From: JACVRM01 sp963755085
GTDB taxonomy: Bacteria > Actinomycetota > Thermoleophilia > Gaiellales > Gaiellaceae
Assembly: GCA_963755085.1 (NCBI GenBank)
Contig: CAVWIN010000008.1
Location: forward strand, 124,001 to 188,000
Reading direction: 5' to 3'
DNA length: 64,000 nt
Below the pieces are notes generated by a model. That model did not search any database, was not told the origin of the DNA, and saw nothing but the letters and a program-made list of their open reading frames with translations. Positions 10,373 to 18,259 of this stretch are shown piece after piece. Positions within the stretch are counted from its first letter, which is position 1. The number at the start of each line of letters is the position of its first letter. The position numbers and the translations under genes were made by a program.

Positions 10373-11148
10373 TCGACCCCTCCTTCCTGATCGTCGATGT
10401 GCAGCTCGTCCAGCGAATCGGCGAGCTGCAGTGAACGGCGGAGGAAGCGCTTCGTGCGCTCCTCCTTCGGGCGGTCGAGGACGTCCGCCGGCACGCCCTC
10501 CTCCACGATCCGGCCTTCGTCCATGAAGACGAGCCGGTCCCCGACCTCCCGCGCGAACTGCATCTCGTGCGTGACGACGAGCATCGTCATCCCCGCACGA
10601 GCCAGGTCACGCATGACGAGGAGCACTTCGCCGACGAGCTCTGGATCGAGCGCCGACGTCACCTCGTCGAACAGCATCACGTGCGGCTCCATCATCAGCG
10701 CACGCGCGATCGCGACACGCTGCTGCTGGCCGCCCGACAGCTGATGCGGATACTGATCCGCCTTCTCCTCGAGGCCGACGCGCTTGAGCAGCACGTGCGC
10801 CCGGGCCTCCGCGTCACGCCGCGGCAGCTTGCGGATACGGCGTGCCGCGAGCGTGACGTTGTCGATCACCTTCAGATGCGGGAACAGGTTGAACTGCTGG
10901 AACACGATCCCGATCCGCTGGCGAACCGAGGACACGCTCGTGCCCTTGCCCGTGACCTCCTCCCCCTCCAGGAACACGCGGCCCGAGTCGACCGGCTCGA
11001 GCAGGTTCACGCAGCGCAGCAATGTGCTCTTCCCGCTCCCGCTCGGCCCGATGACGACGAGCACGTCGCCGCGGTTCACGCTCAGGTCGATTCCGTCGAG
11101 CACGAGGTTCGAGCCGAAGCTCTTCCGGACCTCCTCCAGACGGACCAT
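10369..11148 (-). CDS. Polar amino-acid ABC transporter ATP-binding protein
   Basis: About 259 residues from ATG 11148. Walker A GPSGSGKSTLLRCVN, Q-loop GIVFQQFNLFPHL, signature LSGGQQQRVAIARAL, Walker B VMLFDEVTSALDPE and switch VVTHEMQ are all intact. Homology starts at MVRLEEVRKSFGSN. An in-frame GTG at 11235 preceded by an AGGATAGG purine run is an alternative start that would add a 29-residue tail. It heads the operon for the first amino-acid importer and is divergent from the LLM oxidoreductase gene. Confidence 0.92.
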   Translation of the reverse strand: MVRLEEVRKSFGSNLVLDGIDLSVNRGDVLVVIGPSGSGKSTLLRCVNLLEPVDSGRVFLEGEEVTGKGTSVSSVRQRIGIVFQQFNLFPHLKVIDNVTLAARRIRKLPRRDAEARAHVLLKRVGLEEKADQYPHQLSGGQQQRVAIARALMMEPHVMLFDEVTSALDPELVGEVLLVMRDLARAGMTMLVVTHEMQFAREVGDRLVFMDEGRIVEEGVPADVLDRPKEERTKRFLRRSLQLADSLDELHIDDQEGGVE

Positions 11149-11275
11149 CGCGCCGCCGTTCTGGCGGTGGGGCGATGGCGCGAGGACGCTGTCGGTGGCG
11201 TCGGCGCCTCGCGTCGGCTCCCCGGGCGAGCTCACTGTGCGGCCTATCCTGAAAGAAAGGTGAACGAAGGGCAAG

Positions 11276-12097
11276 ATGCCGGTCGTGCGGATCGCCCTGA
11301 TGATCGAGGGCCAGGAGGGCGTCACCTGGCCGCAATGGGTGGCCCTGGCGCAGACGGCGGAGCGGGCCGGCATCGAGGCGCTCTTCCGCTCCGACCACTA
11401 CTCGACGGTCACCGGGCGGGCGGGCGGCTCGCTCGACGCGTGGACGACGCTCGCCGGTCTGGCGGCCGTGACGGAGCGGCTGCGGCTCGGGACGCTCGTG
11501 TCACCGGTGACGTTCCGGCACCCGTCCCTGCTCGCCCGCGCCGTCGTCACCGTCGACCACATCTCGGGCGGGCGCGTCGAGCTCGGCATGGGCGCCGGCT
11601 GGATGGAGCACGAGCACCGCAGCTTCGGCTTCCCGTTCCCTGCCTACGAGGAGCGGGCGGCGATGCTTGCCGAGCAGATCGAGATCGTTCACCGCCAGTG
11701 GACGGAGGACCGCTTTTCGTTCCACGGCGACGACTACGAGCTCTCCGACTGCGAGGCGCTGCCGAAGCCGGTGCAGCTGCCGCACCCGCCGCTGCTCGTC
11801 GGCGGCAAGGGGCGCCGGCGCACGCTCGAGGTGGCCGCCCGCTGGGCCGACGAGTACAACGCCTTCCACGTCGAGCCCGAGTTCTTCCGAGGCCTGCGCG
11901 AGCGGCTCGACGAGGCGCTCGTCACCGTCGGCCGCGAGCCCGGGTCGGTGCGGCTGTCGCTGATGACGCCGCTCGAGGGCTGGACGGTCGACCTCATGCA
12001 CGAGTACGAGGCGGCCGGGGTCGAGCGCGTCTTCCTGCAGCACCTCGACCACGAGGACGTCGGCGCCGTCGAGCGGATCGGGCGGGAGCTGGGCTAG
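11276..12097 (+). CDS. LLM-class flavin/F420-dependent oxidoreductase
   Basis: 273-residue luciferase-like (beta/alpha)8 barrel. The N-terminal MPVVRIALMIEGQEGVTWPQ, LFRSDHYSTVTGR, LRLGTLVSPVTFRHPSLLAR and GGRVELGMGAGWMEHEHRSFG are classic LLM motifs. KPVQLPHPPLLVGGKGRRRTLEVAARWADEYN matches the F420-dependent subgroup common in actinobacteria. Which cofactor (F420 or FMN) and substrate it uses cannot be settled here. A GAAAGGTGAAC purine-rich site sits upstream of ATG 11276. It ends at a hairpin shared with the convergent cupin gene. Confidence 0.88.
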   Translation: MPVVRIALMIEGQEGVTWPQWVALAQTAERAGIEALFRSDHYSTVTGRAGGSLDAWTTLAGLAAVTERLRLGTLVSPVTFRHPSLLARAVVTVDHISGGRVELGMGAGWMEHEHRSFGFPFPAYEERAAMLAEQIEIVHRQWTEDRFSFHGDDYELSDCEALPKPVQLPHPPLLVGGKGRRRTLEVAARWADEYNAFHVEPEFFRGLRERLDEALVTVGREPGSVRLSLMTPLEGWTVDLMHEYEAAGVERVFLQHLDHEDVGAVERIGRELG

Positions 12098-12098
12098 C

Positions 12099-12129
12099 GC
12101 ACGGACGGCTCCGGTCGAGCCGCCCGTGC
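12099..12129. terminator. Bidirectional hairpin between convergent genes
   Basis: GCACGGACGGCTC and GAGCCGCCCGTGC form a 13-bp stem with one mismatch and a five-base loop, placed two bases after the LLM gene stop and 18 bases before the end of the convergent cupin gene. No U-run is visible on either strand. Confidence 0.7.
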
Positions 12130-12146
12130 ACGAGAGGGAGTCCCGT

Positions 12147-12809
12147 CTAGCCCACGATCTCCTGGAACCGCGCATCGCCGCGCAGAGGCTCGAAGTCGTC
12201 GTCGTCGCGCGCGAGCGACGCGAAGCCCTGTTCGGCAGCGATCGACTTCGCGAGGTGCTCGAGGGCCTCGTCGGCCTCGCCGAGGCGGCTCTCGCAGCAG
12301 GCGAGGTTGTAGAGGGCGAGCGGCATGCCCGGGTGCTCCTCGAGCACCTCGTTGAGCTTCGCCGCCGCGCCCGCGAAGTCGCCCTCCTGGTACGGCCCGA
12401 ACATCGGGGCGACAATCCAGCCCGGCGTCTGGTTGTACGCCACCCCGGGCGCACCGCCGACGATGAGCACAGTCGTGTCCTGCTCGTCCGCGATTGCGGC
12501 ACGCTTCACGCCCGGCTCGACGAAGACGAGCGTTCCCGTGGGAGCGTCGATCTCCGCGCCGTCGACCGTGAAGCGCGCGTGCCCCTTCAGCACGAGGTAG
12601 AGCTCCTGCTGGCCGTTGGACACGACGCCGCTCTCGCTGTGCTCGTTGATCACCTCGCCGCCGGCCTCGACCGCGCGCATCGCGTTGACGCCGAAGCCCT
12701 CGATACCGAAGTGCTCGCGCACCTTGTGCCGAACGCGGCCCGCATTGACGACGCCCTGCTCGATGTCGTCGATCGTCGCGACCGCAAATCCCGTCCGCGT
12801 GGTTGCCAT
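12147..12809 (-). CDS. Cupin-domain protein with C-terminal TPR-like repeat
   Basis: 220 residues from ATG 12809, which is preceded by the strong site AAGGAGCGGAGG. The first two thirds form a small cupin barrel (HSESGVVSNGQQELYLVLKG, FTVDGAEIDAPTGTLVFVEP). The tail reads FAGAAAKLNEVLEEHPGMPLALYNLACCESRLGEADEALEHLAKSI, a TPR-type helix pair. Cupins bind metal or small ligands; the TPR part suggests protein contacts. No specific reaction can be assigned. Confidence 0.85.
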   Translation of the reverse strand: MATTRTGFAVATIDDIEQGVVNAGRVRHKVREHFGIEGFGVNAMRAVEAGGEVINEHSESGVVSNGQQELYLVLKGHARFTVDGAEIDAPTGTLVFVEPGVKRAAIADEQDTTVLIVGGAPGVAYNQTPGWIVAPMFGPYQEGDFAGAAAKLNEVLEEHPGMPLALYNLACCESRLGEADEALEHLAKSIAAEQGFASLARDDDDFEPLRGDARFQEIVG

Positions 12810-12825
12810 CCTCCGCTCCTTTCGC

Positions 12826-13002
12826 CTAGACCTGCGACAGCACCGGCCGCTCACACGCGAGCCGGAGGCCGACCTCGACCAGCCAGAACCCGAACCGCCG
12901 GCGCGCTGCGCCGCGCGATTCGCCGTGATGCCCCGCTTCCGCCATATGGGCGGCGCGCAACAGGGCCAGCTGCCTTCTCGTCTCGATGTCCGTCGGATAC
13001 AC
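12826..13002 (-). CDS. Small hypothetical protein (58 aa)
   Basis: GTG at 13002 has an excellent Shine-Dalgarno (GAGGAGGT, five bases before the start), which decides this start over longer in-frame options. The product VYPTDIETRRQLALLRAAHM is Arg/Ala-rich and probably helical, followed by a basic segment (RGAARRRFGFWLVEVGLRLA). No membrane span or known domain is recognised. It is divergent from marR across a palindrome and may belong to the MarR regulon. Confidence 0.6.
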   Translation of the reverse strand: MYPTDIETRRQLALLRAAHMAEAGHHGESRGAARRRFGFWLVEVGLRLACERPVLSQV

Positions 13003-13072
13003 GCTGACCTCCTCTCCGCCAACTATCTTTATGTCGAGAAACTCGTCTGCGGCATTGTAAGAACGGAGATAG

Positions 13073-13084
13073 CTTGACGTCAAG
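13073..13084. promoter_or_regulatory. 12-bp perfect palindrome, candidate MarR operator
   Basis: CTTGACGTCAAG is exactly self-complementary. It lies 26 bases before the marR ATG and 71 bases before the divergent small gene. MarR-type dimers usually bind palindromes of this size in their own promoters; its TTGACG core also looks like a -35 box, so binding would block transcription. Site assignment is inference. Confidence 0.5.
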
Positions 13085-13109
13085 AGAAATTTCGGAGAAC
13101 CTACGAGAG

Positions 13110-13640
13110 ATGGCAAAGGCGGCCGATCAGGAGGACTCGATCGACCGCCTCGTCGCGCGCTGGGCGCCCCACCTCCCGGCCATCGACCTCGAGGTGGAGA
13201 CGATCGTCCAGCGCGTCCAGAAGCTCCAGCGCTACATCCGCCGGCGCATGGACGAGACGCTCGCGGACGTGGGCCTCAGCTGGAGCGAGTGGGAGGTGCT
13301 CGGTCAGCTGCGGCTCTCGGGCGAGCCCTACACCAGCTCGCCAGGGAAGCTCGCCAAGCACGAGCAGCTCTCCAGCGGCGCCATGACGGCGCGGCTCGAC
13401 CGGCTCGAGGAGCGCGGCTTCATTCGCCGGCTGCCCGACCCGGACGACCGCCGCGGCGTGCTGGTCGCGCTCACCGAGGCGGGGCTCGACGCCTACTTCG
13501 CGGCCGTCGGCGTCCAGGCGGCCAAAGAGCAATCCATCGCCGAGCCGCTCACCGAGAAGGAGCGCGAGCAGCTGAACGGGCTGCTGCGCAAGGTCATCCT
13601 CGGCTTCGAGCAGCCGGGCGAGACGACCAAAGACTGTTAG
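13110..13640 (+). CDS. MarR-family transcriptional regulator
   Basis: 176 residues from ATG 13110. A helical dimerisation region (LEVETIVQRVQKLQRYIRRR) precedes the winged helix: LSWSEWEVLGQLRLSG, SPGKLAKHEQLSSGAMTARLDRLEERGFIRRLPDPDDRRGVLVALTEAG. The recognition helix and the DPDDRRGVLV wing are textbook MarR. A TTG at 13074 would add 12 residues but lies inside the palindrome, so ATG 13110 is preferred. Target genes are unknown; candidates are itself and the divergent 58-residue gene. Confidence 0.9.
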   Translation: MAKAADQEDSIDRLVARWAPHLPAIDLEVETIVQRVQKLQRYIRRRMDETLADVGLSWSEWEVLGQLRLSGEPYTSSPGKLAKHEQLSSGAMTARLDRLEERGFIRRLPDPDDRRGVLVALTEAGLDAYFAAVGVQAAKEQSIAEPLTEKEREQLNGLLRKVILGFEQPGETTKDC

Positions 13641-13803
13641 GAGGGCTTGACGAAACGACGTCTGAGTCGCCGGGCCGCGCTGGACGTCCCGATGCGTCGT
13701 CCTCGGTCGCGCCCGTACCGCAAGGGTACGAACGCTCCCTGCGTCCTAGCCTCGGAACGACCATCGCACCCCTGCAACGAGCGACGTTCCGTCAAACCCT
13801 CCT
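13639..13803. repeat. 165-bp element bounded by 19-bp inverted repeats
   Basis: The left arm AGGAGGGCTTGACGAAACG (13639-13657) matches the reverse complement of the right arm CGTTCCGTCAAACCCTCCT (13785-13803) at 17 of 19 bases. Inside, CGTACC and GGTACG form a six-bp stem near the apex, and GCGTCGT/ACGACNNTCGC segments can also pair, so the whole element can fold as one long imperfect hairpin. It fills the gap between marR and the convergent ABC ATPase gene; no gene is seen in it. Confidence 0.6.
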
Positions 13804-13805
13804 GA

Positions 13806-14552
13806 CTACAGCCGCCCCGCCTCGACGATCCGGACGAGGAACTGCTGCGTGCGCTCCTCGCGCGGCGCCGAGAAGATCTGCTCAGGCAGGCCCTCCTCGA
13901 GGATGACGCCGGCGTCCAGGAAGCAGACGCGGCTGGCGATGTCCCGCGCGAACGACATCTCGTGCGTGGCGATGATCATCGTCATCCCGCCCTCGGCCAG
14001 CTCGCGGATGAGGTTGAGCACCTCGGCGACGAGCTCCGGGTCGAGCGCCGAGGTGACCTCGTCGAGCAGCATCAGCTGCGGCCGCATCGCGAGCGCGCGC
14101 ACGATCGCTACGCGCTGCTGCTGACCGCCGGAGAGCCGGTCGGGATAGTCGTCGCGCTTGTCGGCGAGCCCGATGCGGTCGAGCAGCTCGAGCGCCTGGG
14201 CCTCGGCGTCGGCACGCGACAGGTCGAGCACCTGGCGCGGCGCGAGGGTGACGTTGCGTAGCACCGTCATGTGCGGGAAGAGGTTGTAGGCCTGGAAGAC
14301 GATCCCGATCCGGCGACGCACCGCGTTGAGGTCGATGCCGGGCGCGGTCACATCCTGCTCTGCAACGAGGATCCGTCCGCGGTCGATCGGCTCGAGCAGG
14401 TTCACGCAGCGAAGGAGGGTCGACTTGCCCGAGCCCGACGCGCCGATCAGGCAGACGACCTCGTGCTCCTCCAGGGCCAGGTCGATGCCACGCAGAACCT
14501 CGTTGCTGTCGAACGACTTGTGGACGTCCTCGAGCCGGACGGCCTCGCTCAC
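13806..14552 (-). CDS. Polar amino-acid ABC transporter ATP-binding protein (second system)
   Basis: 248 residues. Walker A IGASGSGKSTLLRCVN, Q-loop GIVFQAYNLFPHM, signature LSGGQQQRVAIVRALAMR, Walker B LMLLDEVTSALDPE and switch IIATHEMSFAR are intact. It is the last gene of the minus-strand operon SBP, permease, ATPase, overlapping the permease by four bases. It is about half identical by eye to the ATPase at 10.4 kb, so the two systems are paralogous with different substrate-binding proteins. Confidence 0.93.
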   Translation of the reverse strand: MSEAVRLEDVHKSFDSNEVLRGIDLALEEHEVVCLIGASGSGKSTLLRCVNLLEPIDRGRILVAEQDVTAPGIDLNAVRRRIGIVFQAYNLFPHMTVLRNVTLAPRQVLDLSRADAEAQALELLDRIGLADKRDDYPDRLSGGQQQRVAIVRALAMRPQLMLLDEVTSALDPELVAEVLNLIRELAEGGMTMIIATHEMSFARDIASRVCFLDAGVILEEGLPEQIFSAPREERTQQFLVRIVEAGRL

Positions 14553-15385
14553 CGGACGCCTCCTGCCAGCCGCCGCTTGCGCTCACGCGCGATCAGCCAG
14601 TCGGTGAAGCGCGCGAGCGGGATCGTGAGCGCGATGAAGAGCAGCGCGGCCACCACGTACGGCGTGTAGTTGAAGTCGGCGGCGCTGATGATCTGCGCCT
14701 CGCGAAACGCCTCCACGGGACCAAGCAGCGCGACGAGCGCCGTGTCCTTCTGGAGGCCGATGAAGTCGTTGAGGAGCGGCGGCACGACGCGCCGCACCGC
14801 CTGTGGGACGACGACGAAGCGAAGCGACTGGCCGCGCGTCAGGCCGAGTGAGCGCGCCGCGGCGTCCTGGCTCGGGTGCACCGACTCGATCCCGGCGCGG
14901 TAGACCTCGGCGACGTACGCCGAGTAGACGAGGACCAGCGAGGCGGTGCCCCAGAAGAGCTCGGACGAGGGGACGCCCGACAGCTGCAGCGCGGGCACGC
15001 CGAAGCCGAGCAAATAAACGACGAGGATCGTCGGGATCCCGCGGAAGATGTCCGTGTACGCGGTCGCAAGCAGCCGCACGGGGAAAAACACCGGCCCCTG
15101 GAGCCCGCGCAGGATTGCGATCGCCAACGCGAAGATGAGGATGAACACCTCGGCGGTCAGGAAGATCTCGATGTTCAGCTTGAGCGCCCGCAGGATCTTC
15201 GGGAACGAGTACGTGAACTCGTCCCAGTTGAAGAACGCCTGCTTGACGTCGGGCCAGCCGGCCGACGAGACGACGATCAGCGCGATCGCGCCGAAGACGA
15301 TCACCGTGCTGACGGTCGCGATCGCCGTGCTGCGGCCCGCGCTCCCGGCGCCGAGGATGCGGGAGGCCCGGCCGGGGTCGTTCAA
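14549..15385 (-). CDS. Polar amino-acid ABC transporter permease (second system)
   Basis: About 278 residues from a TTG at 15385, the first start after the SBP stop at 15396. One extra N-terminal helix (IATVSTVIVFGAIALIVVS) precedes the core. The core shows ATAYTDIFRGIPTILVVYLLGFG and SQDAAARSLGLTRGQSLRFVVVPQAVRRVVPPLLNDF, the EAA loop. Unlike the first system, only one permease gene is present, so it should homodimerise. Confidence 0.88.
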   Translation of the reverse strand: MNDPGRASRILGAGSAGRSTAIATVSTVIVFGAIALIVVSSAGWPDVKQAFFNWDEFTYSFPKILRALKLNIEIFLTAEVFILIFALAIAILRGLQGPVFFPVRLLATAYTDIFRGIPTILVVYLLGFGVPALQLSGVPSSELFWGTASLVLVYSAYVAEVYRAGIESVHPSQDAAARSLGLTRGQSLRFVVVPQAVRRVVPPLLNDFIGLQKDTALVALLGPVEAFREAQIISAADFNYTPYVVAALLFIALTIPLARFTDWLIARERKRRLAGGVR

Positions 15386-15395
15386 GCGCCGGAAG

Positions 15396-16289
15396 CTAGG
15401 ACAGCACGGGCGCGCCGCCCGCGATCCACTTCTGCTGGAGCTGCTTGAGCGTGCCATCGGCGCGCAGCTCGCTCAGCGCCTTGTTCAGGCAGGGGATCAG
15501 CGAGCTGCCCTTGGCCGTGACCAGGCCGAAGTGCTCCTGCTTCCCACCGGTGCTCGGCAGCCGGCCGACGATCAGCCCGTTCGGTACCTGGACGCCCGCC
15601 ATGTACAGCGCCGTCGGGAAGTCGACGACTATGCCGTCGACCTGGTGCGCCTTGATAGCGGAGACGACGTCGTTGCTGTTGCTGTAGACGCTGGGCGAGC
15701 TACTCGGCTTGATCGTCTCGCTGATCGCGTCGCCGCTCGTGGTGCCGATCTGGTAGCCGAGCTTCGCGTCCTTGAGATCGGCCAGCGACTTCGCGTTCGC
15801 AATCTTCGAGCCCTTGTACGACACGACCGCCTGTTCGACGTCGTAGTACGAGTCGCTGAAGCCGACCGCCTTCGCCCGCTTCGGGTTGTACGAGACCTGG
15901 TTGATGTCGAAGTCGTACGGCTTCGAGCCCGGCTTGAAGAGCTGCGTGAACTGCTGCACTTTCCAGACGACCTCGGGGTCGGTGAAGCCGAGCTTGTGTG
16001 CGACCGCGTACGCGACGCCGGCCTCGTAGCCCTTCTTGGTCGGCGTCGTGGTCGGGTCCCACGGAGAGTCGGCCTTCGCGCCGATGAACCACGGCGGGAA
16101 CGACGGGTTGTCGGTCGCGATCGTGAGCTTCCCCGGCGTCGTCAGCTCGAGGGTGCTCTTGCTGCACGACGCGGCTGCGGTCGAACCGGTCGTCGAGGTC
16201 GTCCCTGAGCTCGAGCCGCTGCCTCCGCACGCTGCCGCGCCGACCACCAGAGTCGAGAGCGCGAGGGCCGAAAGCAGTGCGCGCCGCAC
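15396..16289 (-). CDS. Amino-acid ABC transporter substrate-binding lipoprotein (second system)
   Basis: 297 residues. The signal peptide ends in the lipobox VGAAAC, so Cys21 should be lipidated; a Ser/Thr-rich linker follows. The SBP fold is seen in KLTIATDNPSFPPWFIG, YDFDINQVSYNPKRAKAVGFSDSYY, LGYQIGTTSGDAISETI and VDGIVVDFPTALYMAG. Family 3 binding proteins of this kind bind polar amino acids or related compounds. The ligand is unknown. It is the first gene of its operon, with inverted repeats upstream. Confidence 0.92.
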   Translation of the reverse strand: MRRALLSALALSTLVVGAAACGGSGSSSGTTSTTGSTAAASCSKSTLELTTPGKLTIATDNPSFPPWFIGAKADSPWDPTTTPTKKGYEAGVAYAVAHKLGFTDPEVVWKVQQFTQLFKPGSKPYDFDINQVSYNPKRAKAVGFSDSYYDVEQAVVSYKGSKIANAKSLADLKDAKLGYQIGTTSGDAISETIKPSSSPSVYSNSNDVVSAIKAHQVDGIVVDFPTALYMAGVQVPNGLIVGRLPSTGGKQEHFGLVTAKGSSLIPCLNKALSELRADGTLKQLQQKWIAGGAPVLS

Positions 16290-16310
16290 GGACGCAAAGC
16301 CTATAGACGT

Positions 16311-16375
16311 CCGGCCGGGCCCTGGAGTTCGAGTTAGCTCGGGAGGGTCCGAGAGGAGAGGGTGGGCCCGGCCGG
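16311..16375. promoter_or_regulatory. Inverted repeat upstream of second SBP gene
   Basis: CCGGCCGGGCCC (16311-16322) is exactly complementary to GGGCCCGGCCGG (16364-16375) across 41 bases. Inside lie CTCGG/CCGAG and CGAG/CTCG stems. On the minus strand a TCTATAG run at 16301-16307 may be the -10 box of the SBP operon, so the repeat would sit just upstream as an operator. The 237-bp gap (16290-16525) holds no gene that I can see. Confidence 0.4.
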
Positions 16376-16525
16376 AATGTCACTTCCATGTTCCCCGCTC
16401 CGGGACGGCGACAAACATGGCGCGCCTCCGTCCGCAGCCGATCGCAGAATCCCTCGATCGGAGCATTGAGGCTCTTGCGCGGGGGATCCACCGTTCGGGT
16501 TAGCGGCGCGCCGCGCCGTGCTCCG

Positions 16526-16909
16526 ATGACCAGCTCCCTGCGGCCACTCAGGATTCGCCTGGTCGACCCCACGAGGGTCGCCGATCTGCTCGCGTACCTG
16601 CGCGAGCGCGGCTGCATCGCGGAGCAGGTCGACCAGGTCTCTGTCGACGTCTGGCCGGCGCCGCTGCTGCACGAGCGGGCGGGCGACGGCCTCTGCGCCG
16701 CCTGCGGCGAGAAGGTCGAGGAGGCCCTGCGCCGGCTCGGCTCGCCCCGCTGCCACGACTGCCGCATCGAGGCGCCGACCGCCGTCGGCGCGGCGGTGAA
16801 CGGCGACGCGCGCCACCGCTGCCGGCGGGCGCTCGCCGAGCTGCAGGAGCACCTGCGCGCCTGGCGCGTGGCCGACGGCTCCGCCGTCGCCGTCCTGGAC
16901 GACTACTAA
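16526..16909 (+). CDS. Hypothetical protein with two CxxC pairs (127 aa)
   Basis: From ATG 16526 the N-terminal 45 residues (LRIRLVDPTRVADLLAYLRE, RGCIAEQVDQVSVDVW) look like a small alpha/beta domain. A zinc-ribbon-like part follows: CAACGEKVEEALRRLGSPRCHDC, two CxxC pairs 18 residues apart, and later a single Cys in RHRCRRALAELQEHLRAW. A structural zinc site is inferred. Family not recognised. It ends tail to tail with the next minus-strand gene. Confidence 0.55.
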   Translation: MTSSLRPLRIRLVDPTRVADLLAYLRERGCIAEQVDQVSVDVWPAPLLHERAGDGLCAACGEKVEEALRRLGSPRCHDCRIEAPTAVGAAVNGDARHRCRRALAELQEHLRAWRVADGSAVAVLDDY

Positions 16910-17227
16910 GTCGTCGGCCACGAACGGGAGGCCGCTTGCCACCACCTTGCGCCCCGCGCGCGTGTAGATCACGTCGACGGTCTCGTGCTTCCGGTACGTC
17001 CCGGCGATGCCGAGCAGCATCGACAGCCACCGCACGAACCCAAGCTTCCCCTCCTGCGCGAGCGGGCGGTTGAAGACGAGCGTGCCGTCGGAGATCACGT
17101 AGTCCACGCCGGGCTTCTGCTCGACGCCGTTGATGTAGACCTCGAGCGGTTCGCGCGCGTCGCGCGGCAGCAAGACGCGGCTCGACGCTCGCGACTCCTG
17201 CGACGAAGCTGCGGGGCCCGGCTCCAC
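16906..17227 (-). CDS. Hypothetical protein, probably ending at a shifted stop
   Basis: From ATG 17227, about 107 residues: VLLPRDAREPLEVYINGVEQ, VDYVISDGTLVFNRPLAQEG, LGFVRWLSMLLGIAGTYRKH, ETVDVIYTRAGRKVVASGLP. The composition is gene-like until FVADD. The unshifted frame then reads TTA GTA, rare codons here, and runs antisense through the next gene. A one-base shift gives TAG at 16906-16908, so I infer an indel and end it there. Divergent from ctaC with only nine bases between starts. Function unknown. Confidence 0.55.
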
Positions 17228-17236
17228 CCTCCTAGA

Positions 17237-18259
17237 ATGCCACCCGCCGTGCGCCGGAGCCTCCTCGCCATCGTGGTCCTCGCCGGCGCGCTGGCTCTAC
17301 CCGCCGTCGCGCTTGCCGACACCGGCAGCGCCGGCCTCTCCCCGATCGACCCGTCGTCGGAGAACGCGAACGGCATCTCGGCGATCTGGTGGTTCGTGCT
17401 CGCGTGGTCCGGCGTGATCTTCCTCCTCGTCACCGTGCCGCTCGTGGTCTTCATCGTCCGCTACCGCAGCCGCGGGCGGGCCCGCACTGTCGAGGGACCG
17501 CAGATGCACGGCTCGACGCGGCTCGAGCTCGCCTGGACGGCGTTCCCGATCGCGGTGATCATCATCCTCGGCGCCTTCACCTTCTGGAAGCTGGGCGAGG
17601 TCAACGACCCCGCCGGCGCCGCCGGGAACCCCGGCACCGTGCTTGTGCAGGGCCGGCAGTTCTACTGGCAGTTCGTCTACCCGAACGGCGCCATCTCGAT
17701 CAACGAGCTGCGCCTGCCGGTCGACCGGGTGACGACCCTGAAGATCACCGCGCCGGTCAACGACGTGATCCACAGCTTCTGGGCGCCGGCGCTCGGGCCG
17801 AAGCGGGACGCAATTCCGGGGCGCGTCAACACGCTCAAGCTCAAGCCGCTCGACGAGGGCTCGTACGAGATCCGCTGCGCCGAGCTGTGCGGGCTCCAGC
17901 ACGCGGTCATGAGCGGGACGGTCGAGGTCGTGCCGGCCGCCCAGTACACCGCGTGGGTCGACGGGCTGGGCGCCGCCCAGAAGACGCCGACCGGCCGGCA
18001 CGCGCTTGGCAAGGAGATCTTCGAGGGCGCCTGCGCCACCTGCCACGGCCTCGCCGGCGAGGGGCTGGTCGGGCCGAAGCTCGTCGGCAGCGCCGTCGCC
18101 TCGAACGCACAGGGGCTCGACACCCTCGTCGAGCACGGCGGCGTGACCATGCCGGCGGTCGGTCAGGGATGGGGCAAGACCGAGCTTCAGGCGCTGACGG
18201 ACTACATCACGAGCACGGTTGTGAAGGGCGGAGGGAGCACGGGTGGCAGTTCGGGCTGA
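17237..18259 (+). CDS. ctaC: Cytochrome c oxidase subunit II with fused cytochrome c domain
   Basis: 340 residues. A signal sequence (LLAIVVLAGALALPAVALA) and two membrane helices (WWFVLAWSGVIFLLVTVPLVV and LAWTAFPIAVIIILGAFTFW) are followed by the CuA cupredoxin domain. NDVIHSFWAPALGPKRDAIPG and RCAELCGLQHAVMSG carry the His, two Cys, His and Met copper ligands. The C-terminal class I cytochrome c domain has CATCH and a candidate axial Met in GVTMPAVG. This is a caa3-type subunit II taking electrons from cytochrome c or its own heme. It overlaps ctaD by 17 bases. Confidence 0.95.
   Translation: MPPAVRRSLLAIVVLAGALALPAVALADTGSAGLSPIDPSSENANGISAIWWFVLAWSGVIFLLVTVPLVVFIVRYRSRGRARTVEGPQMHGSTRLELAWTAFPIAVIIILGAFTFWKLGEVNDPAGAAGNPGTVLVQGRQFYWQFVYPNGAISINELRLPVDRVTTLKITAPVNDVIHSFWAPALGPKRDAIPGRVNTLKLKPLDEGSYEIRCAELCGLQHAVMSGTVEVVPAAQYTAWVDGLGAAQKTPTGRHALGKEIFEGACATCHGLAGEGLVGPKLVGSAVASNAQGLDTLVEHGGVTMPAVGQGWGKTELQALTDYITSTVVKGGGSTGGSSG

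Noticed and set aside
13074..13109. TTG start for marR adding 12 residues
   Set aside because: It lies inside the palindrome and has no ribosome site; homology begins after ATG 13110.
16334..16905. Continuation of the minus-strand gene at 17227 down to 16334
   Set aside because: Beyond FVADD the frame is antisense to the 127-residue gene and begins with rare TTA-GTA codons; a shifted TAG is more credible.
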